Assembly: GCA_025937835.1 (NCBI GenBank)
Contig: JAICQO010000010.1
Location: forward strand, 54,803-118,802
DNA: 64,000 bases
From: Polyangiaceae bacterium
Lineage (GTDB): Bacteria > Myxococcota_A > Polyangia > Polyangiales > Polyangiaceae
Reading direction: 5' to 3'
Positions 57,289 to 64,000 of this stretch are shown in pieces; the first letter of the stretch is position 1; each line of letters begins with the position of its first letter. A program made the translations under genes and the position numbers. Under the pieces are notes generated by a model. The model was given only the letters and a program-made list of their open reading frames with translations. It made no database searches and was not told the DNA's origin.

Positions 57289-58152
57289 TCAACCCTCCGA
57301 CCGGTAGCGCAACGCTTCGCGATCGTAGGCGTCGAAGCCGAGCAGCGCGCGCAGCTCGGCGAACGGCATCAACCCCGCTGGCGCCTCGCTCTTCACGAGG
57401 GAGGCGAGCGCCCCCTGCATCGCCACGATCGACGCATTCAAGAGCGTGAGCGGATACGCGGCGAGCTTGAACCCGAGCGCGTCGAGCTCCGCGTGCGGCA
57501 AGATCGGAGTCTTGCCGCCCTCGAGCAGGTTCACGAGCAGCGGCCGATCGACGGCTTCTCGCAGGGCGTGCATCTCGTCGCGGGATTCGAGCGCCTCGAC
57601 GAACACCACGTCCGCGCCGAGCTCGGCGAATGCCCGAGCGCGCACCAGCGCCTCTTCGAAGCCGTGCGTGTGCCGGGCGTCCGTGCGCGCCACGATCACC
57701 AGATCCGAGCTCTCGTTGCGCGCGTCCACCACGGCCTTGAGGCGCATCAGGGCTTCCTCGCGCGGCACCACCTGTTTGCCCTCGGTGTGACCGCAGCGCT
57801 TGGGCGCGACCTGGTCCTCGACCATCATGCCCGCGAAGCCGGCCTGCAGGTAGCCGCGCAGCGTGCGCTTGGCGTTGACGGCGTTGCCGTAGCCGGTGTC
57901 CGCGTCGCCGATCACAGGGAGCTTCACGGCTGCGCACAGGTTCCGGCCCTGGTCCAGCATCTCGCCGTAGGAAATCAGCCCCGTGTCGGGGGCCGCGATG
58001 CGCGCCGCCGACACGCCGAAGCCGCTCATGAACGTGAGCTCGAAACCCGCGAGCTCCACGAGCCGCGCCGACAGCGCGTCGAAGCAACACGGCATCGGCA
58101 AGAGGCCGGGCCGCTCGAGCAGCTCCCGCAAGCGCGCGACCGGTCCCGTCAT
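57289..58152 (-). CDS. Isocitrate lyase/PEP mutase family protein
   Basis: ATG 58152 shares ATGA with the recQ stop. The 287-residue protein has the family motifs LLPMPCCFDALSARLVELAG, MVEDQVAPKRCGH (the catalytic loop, KRCGH as in PrpB and ICL), VIGDADTGYGNA (Mg site) and LVIVARTDAR. It may be a methylisocitrate lyase, oxaloacetate decarboxylase or carboxyPEP mutase-like enzyme; the exact substrate cannot be read. It is in an apparent operon recQ-ICL-trmO with no evident metabolic logic. Confidence 0.85.
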   Translation of the reverse strand: MTGPVARLRELLERPGLLPMPCCFDALSARLVELAGFELTFMSGFGVSAARIAAPDTGLISYGEMLDQGRNLCAAVKLPVIGDADTGYGNAVNAKRTLRGYLQAGFAGMMVEDQVAPKRCGHTEGKQVVPREEALMRLKAVVDARNESSDLVIVARTDARHTHGFEEALVRARAFAELGADVVFVEALESRDEMHALREAVDRPLLVNLLEGGKTPILPHAELDALGFKLAAYPLTLLNASIVAMQGALASLVKSEAPAGLMPFAELRALLGFDAYDREALRYRSEG

Positions 58153-59900
58153 CGTCCCTCGCCGAGCACTCGCAAGAACTGCTCGCCGTAGCGCGCGAGC
58201 TTGGTCAGACCGACGCCGCTCACCGTGAGCAGCTCCGCCTCGCTGGTCGGCTTGCGCTCGGCCATCGCCAGCAGCGTCGCGTCCGTGAACACGACGTAAG
58301 CGGGCACGCCCAGATCCTCGGCGAGCTTTCGCCGCAGCTGCTTCAAGCGCTGGAAGAGCTCCTCGTCCGAGCCGGCGAGCACCGGGCGCTCGGGCGCCAC
58401 TGAGCTCCGGTCGCGATCGCGATCGCGGTCGCGCTTGCTGCCTCGCTTCGGACGTCGCTCGACGATCCGGCGCACGGCCGTGTCCGTGCAGCGATCGCAC
58501 GACTCACCGCACGCCGGGATCACCTGCTCGAAGTAGCCGACCAGGTTCTGATGACGGCAGCCCTCGGCCTCGGCCAGACGAAACACCTCGCGGGTCTGCG
58601 CGGATTGCCGCGCGATGAGCTCCGCGTCGTCTCCCTGGGACGTCATCCGCTCGTAGGCCATCACGTCCGACCAGGAATAGAACAGCACGCAGTCGCTCGG
58701 AAGCCCGTCGCGGCCGGCGCGCCCGATTTCCTGGTAATAACCCTCGGTCGAGCGCGGCAGATCGTGGTGCACCACGAAGCGCACGTCCGGCTTGTCGATG
58801 CCCATGCCGAACGCGATCGTCGCCACCACCACATCGACGCTGCCGGCGCGGAAGGCGTCCTGCACCCGCGCGCGCTCCTGGGGCTCGAGCCCCGCGTGGT
58901 AGTGCGCCGCGGAGAGTCCGTGTGCCAAGAGCTCTTCCGACATCGCCTCGGTCGAGCGCCGGGACAGGCAATACACGATGCCCGCCTGGCCGCGCCGCGA
59001 CGCCACGAACTCGCGGATCGCGACCTTGGTCGACACCGGCACGTCCGATTTCGGGATCGCGCTGATCCTCAGATTCTTTCTGAAAAAGGTGCCGCGGAAG
59101 ATGCTCGGCGTGCGCATGCCCAGCTGCTCGACGATGTCGAGCGTGACCTCGGGCGTGGCGGTCGCGGTCAACGCCAAGATCGGCGCGCGCCCGAGCCGCG
59201 TCTTCAGCGCGCGCAGGTTGCGATAGGCGGGCCGAAAATCGTGCCCCCACTGGCTGATGCAGTGGGCCTCGTCTACCGCCACGAGCCCGATGTCGAGATC
59301 GGCGATCACTCGACCGACCGACGCCTCGAGCCCTTCGGGCGCGGCGTAGACGATCTCGTACTCGCCGCGGCGGAGCTTCTGGATCCGCTCGCGCCGTTCG
59401 TCGAGCTCGAGCGACGAGTTCAGGAACGTCGCCGAGAAGCCGAGCTGATTCAGGGCATCGACCTGGTCCTTCATCAGCGCGATCAGCGGCGAGATCACCA
59501 GCGTGAGCCGCCCGAGGACGCGCGCGGGCAGCTGGTAAGTCAGCGACTTGCCAGCGCCGGTGGGCATCACCCCGACGCAGTCGTTGCCGTTCAAGACGGC
59601 CTCGATGATCGGCAGCTGCCCGGTGCGAAAGGCGTCGTAGCCGAAGGTATCTTTCAACACGCGCTCGAGCACGGGGGGCTCGGGCGCGCGGCTCAGCGCG
59701 GCGGACACGTTCTTCAACATGTCGAGCAGGTCGGCCGAGAACTCGCTCGAGTTGCTTCGATACAGCGTGCGCAGCGCGCGGAGCTCGCCGGCCAGGCTCC
59801 GCCGCGTCTCGAGATCCCCCGCGTCCGCGACCCGCAGCCGTTCGGCGAGCTGCTCGACGCGCGCGCGAAGCGGGAGGCCGGAAAACGACAGTGCGGTCAA
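58149..59900 (-). CDS. recQ: RecQ-type DNA helicase without RQC winged helix
   Basis: The 583-residue helicase has an N-terminal extension of ~80 residues, then motif I MPTGAGKSLTYQLPA, motif II AVDEAHCISQWGHDFRPAYR, TATATPEV, motif VI IGRAGRDGLPSDC, and the RecQ zinc site (CRHQNLVGYFEQVIPACGES then CDRC). After the zinc domain a short basic linker (KRDRDRDRDRS, from a repeated CGATCG tract) leads straight to an HRDC domain; the usual RQC winged helix is absent. It unwinds recombination and replication intermediates. Confidence 0.92.
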   Translation of the reverse strand: MTALSFSGLPLRARVEQLAERLRVADAGDLETRRSLAGELRALRTLYRSNSSEFSADLLDMLKNVSAALSRAPEPPVLERVLKDTFGYDAFRTGQLPIIEAVLNGNDCVGVMPTGAGKSLTYQLPARVLGRLTLVISPLIALMKDQVDALNQLGFSATFLNSSLELDERRERIQKLRRGEYEIVYAAPEGLEASVGRVIADLDIGLVAVDEAHCISQWGHDFRPAYRNLRALKTRLGRAPILALTATATPEVTLDIVEQLGMRTPSIFRGTFFRKNLRISAIPKSDVPVSTKVAIREFVASRRGQAGIVYCLSRRSTEAMSEELLAHGLSAAHYHAGLEPQERARVQDAFRAGSVDVVVATIAFGMGIDKPDVRFVVHHDLPRSTEGYYQEIGRAGRDGLPSDCVLFYSWSDVMAYERMTSQGDDAELIARQSAQTREVFRLAEAEGCRHQNLVGYFEQVIPACGESCDRCTDTAVRRIVERRPKRGSKRDRDRDRDRSSVAPERPVLAGSDEELFQRLKQLRRKLAEDLGVPAYVVFTDATLLAMAERKPTSEAELLTVSGVGLTKLARYGEQFLRVLGEGR

Positions 59901-60077
59901 GGAAAGGTCGAAGGCTCGGTGGGGGCGGGCGCATCCTGCCTCGGGAGTCGCCTCCGCGAAAGCTCCCGCGCGCCGGGCCGGCTCGTCCCGGATCGAGTCA
60001 CGCTATTTCGCCGGGTTATGCGGCACCCCCGCCGACCGGCCTTGCGGATCTGCAAACCGATCGCGGATGATGAGGAG

Positions 60078-60635
60078 ATGCGGCGGTCCCTCGGGGCATT
60101 GGTGGTGTTCGCGGGTGCGCTCGGCTTGCCGGCAACGGCGCGGGCACAGACGGCGCCGCTGGTCCCGATCGCGATCTACCCGGAAACTCCGGTTCGACTC
60201 GAGCTGCAGATGCCCGACACTCGTCAGCCCGTGGCGCTGTGCCAGGGCGCCTGCACGGCCTACTTGCCGCCGGGAAAATACCGCCTCGCGGTGCATGCTG
60301 GCAGCGATACGCGCGCCGGCAACCGCGTCGTCAACGTGCCGGGGCCTTCGGCGCTGTTCGTCAAACCGCGCTCGGAAGGCATGCGCACTTCCGGCCTTGC
60401 GCTAGGCATCGCCGGCTCTGCGCTGCTCGTGGGCGGCATGGTGCTGCTCGCAACGACGCTCCAGGACGACTACGACGGCGACGGCTACCGCGACGACAAC
60501 CACCGGGCCACGCTCGTTCCGCTCGGCCTCGGAGCGGTGGTGGTGGGCTTGGTGCTCACGCCAATCGGCTGGGTCCGGTTTGGTAAGAGCCTTCGCCCAG
60601 CCGTCGATGTCGAGCCGCTCGGCGCCGCGCGCTGA
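60078..60635 (+). CDS. Small exported membrane protein, PEGA-like
   Basis: ATG 60078, with GAGGAG just upstream, gives MRRSLGALVVFAGALGLPAT and a signal peptide ending near ARAQT. The 185-residue product has one beta-rich segment (VRLELQMPDTRQPVALCQGA with AYLPPGKYRLAVHAG), which recalls PEGA domains, and two C-terminal hydrophobic helices. The two Cys (LCQGAC) could form a disulfide. No family is certain. Divergent from recQ. Confidence 0.6.
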   Translation: MRRSLGALVVFAGALGLPATARAQTAPLVPIAIYPETPVRLELQMPDTRQPVALCQGACTAYLPPGKYRLAVHAGSDTRAGNRVVNVPGPSALFVKPRSEGMRTSGLALGIAGSALLVGGMVLLATTLQDDYDGDGYRDDNHRATLVPLGLGAVVVGLVLTPIGWVRFGKSLRPAVDVEPLGAAR

Positions 60636-60842
60636 AGCGCGCAGCGGGCCGGATCCGTCGTCATCGAAACCCGAGTGAAACGCGCGTCGCGCTCGCTGCG
60701 CCGCTCTGCGTCGAAACCCTCGAACACATTAAGCTCGGCGCGCTCGCCTTTGTGAGAAGACCGAGTATGCTCCGCGCACTTTTGCGGCCGCCCGCGGGCC
60801 GGATGCGAGGCGCGAGGCCCCGCGAGCACGGAGAGAGTTCTC

Positions 60843-61922
<1,080 letters not shown>

Positions 61923-61925
61923 GAG

Positions 61926-61953
61926 AGCTATCGGCCGTCAGCTATCGGCTGTC
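61926..61953 (+). repeat. Two-copy 14-base direct repeat
   Basis: AGCTATCGGCCGTC is followed directly by AGCTATCGGCTGTC, one mismatch, just after the aldolase stop. A similar string (GGCTATCGCTGTCAGCTGTT) occurs at about 25545. It may be part of a dispersed intergenic repeat. Confidence 0.6.
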
Positions 61954-61956
61954 GGC

Positions 61957-62004
61957 AAACGAAAAGCGGGCGCGGTGCTTGTGGCATCGCGCCCGTTCTC
62001 GTTT
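61957..62004 (+). terminator. Terminator after fbaB
   Basis: AAACGA/TCGTTT and CGGGCGCG/CGCGCCCG form a two-part stem with a 13-base loop, 35 bases downstream of the aldolase stop. The T-containing right arm supports a rho-independent terminator that could work in both directions between the convergent fbaB and Hsp20 genes. Confidence 0.7.
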
Positions 62005-62046
62005 CGGCTCCCCGGCGTCTGGAGGAGGTGATGTCGCCGAAGAACC

Positions 62047-62397
62047 TCAGGACGCCTTGACGGCGATCCGCCGCGGCTTGAGCGCCGCGCTCTTCTTGAC
62101 CTGGATCCGGAGCACGCCGTCCTTGAGCTCGGCTTCGATCGACGTCGGGTCGAGGCCGGAGCCCACCTCGAAGCGCCGCTCGTAGACGCTGTCCATCTCC
62201 GCGTTGCGAGCTGCCACGTGCAACTCCGGAGGGTTATACTCGATGCTGACCCCGTCAGCCTCGACCCCCGGTAGATCCGCGACGATCGAGAAGCCGTCCT
62301 GGTTCTCGAAGATGTCCACGGGCGGGGTGAAGTAGCGCTTGGCGGCGCGGGTCTTCTCGACGGCGCCGTTGTGGTTCTGCTGAATGGCTTCGGTCAT
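62047..62397 (-). CDS. Hsp20/alpha-crystallin small heat-shock protein (second)
   Basis: The 116-residue protein has the alpha-crystallin core: FSIVADLPGVEADGVSIEYN, YERRFEVGSGLDPTSIEAEL, KDGVLRIQVKKS, with a shortened N-terminus. Small HSPs hold unfolding clients for refolding chaperones. It lies 33 bases after the first Hsp20 gene and is presumably co-induced with it. Confidence 0.93.
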   Translation of the reverse strand: MTEAIQQNHNGAVEKTRAAKRYFTPPVDIFENQDGFSIVADLPGVEADGVSIEYNPPELHVAARNAEMDSVYERRFEVGSGLDPTSIEAELKDGVLRIQVKKSAALKPRRIAVKAS

Positions 62398-62430
62398 GGC
62401 TCTCTCTCCTGAATTCCTAGGGCTAGGCGC

Positions 62431-62895
62431 TCAGCTCGCGCGCACGCTGATCTTGCGGGGTTTCGCGGCCTCGGCCTTGGGCAGCGTCACGGTGAGGACG
62501 CCATTCTTGAGTTGTGCTTCGACCTTGTCGGCGTCGACCTTGGTCGGAAGCTGGAAGCTCCGCGAGAACCGGAAGTCCGCGCGTTCCTTCCTGTGAACGG
62601 AGTGCCCTTCCGGCACCGCTTCCTTGCGCTCACCGCGCAGCGAGACCGTGCTCTCCTCGACCTGGAGCTCCAGATCCTTCTCTGCCACCCCGGGGACCTC
62701 CGCGCGCAGCACCAGGCTCTCCCCCGTGTCGTCGAGCGAAACCCGGGGCCAGCCCGCTTCCATCTCCAGCGCGGGACGAGCGCTCTCGAAGTCGAAGAAC
62801 AGCCGGTTCATTTCACGGCGCAGATCATCGAAGGCGTCGTTTCGACGCGCACCGAAGCGCGCCAGCGGATTCATATCGGACCAAAACGTGAGCAT
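62431..62895 (-). CDS. Hsp20/alpha-crystallin small heat-shock protein (first)
   Basis: The start at 62895 (MLTFWSDMNPLARFGARRND) has a good AGGAGG ribosome-binding site; 12 ORF-track residues were dropped. The 154-residue protein has an N-terminal arm with FDDLRREMNRLFFDFE and the crystallin domain LVLRAEVPGVAEKDLELQVE, FSRSFQLPTKVDADKVEAQL, KNGVLTVTLPKAEAAKPRKI. It leads the two-gene Hsp20 operon. Confidence 0.95.
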   Translation of the reverse strand: MLTFWSDMNPLARFGARRNDAFDDLRREMNRLFFDFESARPALEMEAGWPRVSLDDTGESLVLRAEVPGVAEKDLELQVEESTVSLRGERKEAVPEGHSVHRKERADFRFSRSFQLPTKVDADKVEAQLKNGVLTVTLPKAEAAKPRKISVRAS

Positions 62896-63208
62896 GTGAA
62901 CCTCCTCTGACGGCGCAGGCCGAGCCCGCACCCGAAGTGTTGGTGTTTGAACCGTCCCGGCGCTTTACTGAGTCACCGGTCCGACTCGAGCCGCAAACTG
63001 CGCACGCCGTCTCGAGCCCGCAAGGGGGTCCCGCGCAAATCGCAAAATTCCACGGCAAAGAGCGCTTTTGTCGCCAAGGCGCCCGGGGGACGCCAAGAGT
63101 CGCCAGGGATTTTTTGGGGGAACTAGGGGCGACGAGGACGTCGGGGTAATGGCGGTCGGCGAAAATTTCTGGAGCAACCGGCCGGGGATCCGAGCCGAAC
63201 CTTGGGGC
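62896..63208. promoter_or_regulatory. Intergenic region upstream of the Hsp20 operon
   Basis: These 313 bases contain no credible gene. They must hold the Hsp20 promoter on the minus strand. No convincing sigma-32 or CIRCE element was recognised. A dispersed-repeat-like segment lies at about 63055-63120 (listed separately). Confidence 0.5.
63055..63120. repeat. Possible dispersed intergenic repeat (CTTGGCG-rich)
   Basis: On the minus strand CCCTGGCGACTCTTGGCGTC and GGGCGCCTTGGCGACAAAAG repeat the core CTTGGCG. This resembles short dispersed elements of the CTTGGCGTCTTGGCGG type in many bacterial genomes. The other copies cannot be seen here. Confidence 0.4.
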
Positions 63209-63310
63209 ATGGCTCATGGATCTTGGGTGCGGTGGGTTTGGGCGGGGTCGCTCGTCTTCGTCACCACGAGCTGTCTTTTCAGTTCTGAGGGGTCCGGCGG
63301 CAGTCCCGGG
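63209..63310 (+). pseudogene. Truncated lipoprotein N-terminus
   Basis: ATG 63209 begins MAHGSWVRWVWAGSLVFVTT followed by a lipobox-like SCLFSSEG. After about 30 residues the frame turns into low-complexity Pro/Arg/Ser typical of antisense sequence. It looks like a signal peptide with no protein behind it, probably cut by rearrangement. The end coordinate is approximate. Confidence 0.4.
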
Positions 63311-63355
63311 GCCTCGTCGCCACCGCCTTGGACGCGCTCGCCGAGATGGTCGCGC

Positions 63356-63802
63356 TCACCGCTTCGTACGCCGTGTACGCCGCCAGACCGGCCACCAGCG
63401 CCATGCCGATGTAGCCGGGTAGGGTTGCCCCGCGCGCTGCGCGGCGATCGGCGGCGCGGGCACTCGCGCGTCCTCGGCCGCTTCCCGGCGTGAGCCACGC
63501 CTCGGCGCGACGTTGCCTCCGGCCGCGCGGTCTCCCCCAAGGTTGTGCTCGCCCGCGCAGTCGCTCCACGCCGAACACGGCTCGCGCGGGCTCCGCGCAA
63601 CCGGGGGAGACTGGCGAGGGGCGTCACGCTCCTGTGTCGGGGGCGTTGTCGCAATACCTCTCGCGTCGTCGACGAAGCGACGCATTCCATCGCGGTCGGC
63701 CCGCACCAGCCACCCTCGCTCCGCCTCATCGTACGTGTAAAAAAACCCGAGAGCGTTCCATTCAGCGCGAGTCTGCGGGTTCAATCCGTTTGCTTTCTGC
63801 AC
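63356..63802 (-). CDS. Hypothetical small protein, possibly frameshifted
   Basis: GTG 63802, with a GTGAGGA-like site upstream, opens MQKANGLNPQTRAEWNALGF then FYTYDEAERGWLVRADRDGM. This resembles small proteins with a WxxLGFxYxxD.E...W.. pattern that sit beside toxin-like genes, but the family is uncertain. After about residue 60 the frame loses protein character. A different frame (63279-63578) then shows a membrane-like segment LPGYIGMALVAGLAAYTAYE, so a frameshift or fusion is likely. Confidence 0.35.
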   Translation of the reverse strand: MQKANGLNPQTRAEWNALGFFYTYDEAERGWLVRADRDGMRRFVDDARGIATTPPTQERDAPRQSPPVARSPREPCSAWSDCAGEHNLGGDRAAGGNVAPRRGSRREAAEDARVPAPPIAAQRAGQPYPATSAWRWWPVWRRTRRTKR

Positions 63803-63984
63803 TGAATCCTCACTTTAGGTCGGACCTCTCCCACTGCCTCACCAATGCCTTCGCCAGATCCGTACCCTTGCTTTCGGCCTATCCCGAAGCGCTCGCAGAG
63901 CTCTCCAAAACTCTCCTCCCCCTCCAACATCGCCGCCACAAACCTCAACCGCTCGTTCATCGGTGACGTCTCTTTCCAAGGCAT
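63781..63984 (-). mobile_element. Truncated IS481-type transposase, N-terminal fragment
   Basis: ATG 63984 begins MPWKETSPMNERLRFVAAML with SFGELCERFGIGRKQGY, the N-terminal helix-turn-helix of IS481-family transposases. The expected continuation (GYKWLERY) and the DDE domain are missing: after GRKQGY the sequence switches to unrelated DNA. There, in another frame, DLAKALVRQWERSDLK ends at a TGA (63810-63812), apparently the 3' tail of another broken gene. The 5' side of the element runs past the window edge. Confidence 0.75.
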
Positions 63985-64000
63985 GGAGCGCAGGTTCCAC

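Noticed and set aside
58551-60077. Upstream part of the 694-residue plus-strand ORF
   Set aside because: It is antisense to recQ. The real gene begins at ATG 60078 with a signal peptide and a ribosome-binding site.

Overview
The window is high-GC DNA with the hallmarks of a myxobacterium, most likely a member of the Polyangia/Sorangium group. Evidence: Ser/Thr kinases, one of them a 1741-residue kinase-ATPase-GAF-cyclase fusion; many secreted lipoproteins whose lipobox is followed by long Gly/Thr/Ser-rich TGG-type linkers; Cys-rich repeat proteins; AgmX/TonB-like proteins; and RCC1 proteins. Species cannot be fixed from the sequence. No rRNA, tRNA or CRISPR array was seen.

Layout. 0-29 kb is a mixed housekeeping and accessory region: the end of an RCC1 protein, a PEBP lipoprotein, the ribosome factor DarP, a TPR membrane protein, a membrane Ser/Thr kinase, a GH45 endoglucanase-like lipoprotein, the giant kinase/cyclase, a two-domain FAD oxidoreductase, a glyoxalase, a RibD-C reductase, a methyltransferase, a Cip1-like lipoprotein, a sugar-type oxidoreductase, a GT-C-like membrane protein, a CDP-alcohol phosphatidyltransferase coupled to a stand-alone H-NOX protein, a WbuC cupin, and an argC-exonuclease-Nudix operon.

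29.1-50.4 kb is the centrepiece, a urea/ureide nitrogen-scavenging region. It holds the complete urea ABC importer urtABCDE; a second, BMP-type ABC importer whose operon carries a biuret-hydrolase-like cysteine hydrolase between permease and ATPase genes, plus a cupin; a divergent outer-membrane porin; an HTH protein coupled to a Hint-domain lipoprotein; and a urease operon ureD-ureAB(fused)-ureC-ureE-ureF-ureG. All nickel and catalytic residues of UreC are present. I infer that ureides and urea cross the outer membrane (perhaps through the porin), are imported by the two ABC systems, and are degraded to ammonia. There is no allophanate hydrolase gene in the window, so the biuret route may run through spontaneous decarboxylation of allophanate to urea and then urease, or the missing gene lies elsewhere.

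50.4-63 kb returns to mixed content: a metzincin lipoprotein with Cys-rich repeats, a TonB-like protein, a DUF3160 lipoprotein, TrmO, an isocitrate-lyase-family enzyme overlapping a short RecQ, a small membrane protein, class I fructose-bisphosphate aldolase and two tandem Hsp20 genes. The last kilobase is a mosaic of gene fragments beside a truncated IS481-type transposase that runs to the window edge.

Most long ORFs in the track that oppose these genes are high-GC shadows. Start sites were moved inward wherever a signal peptide, a conserved N-terminus or an upstream overlap made an internal start better supported.
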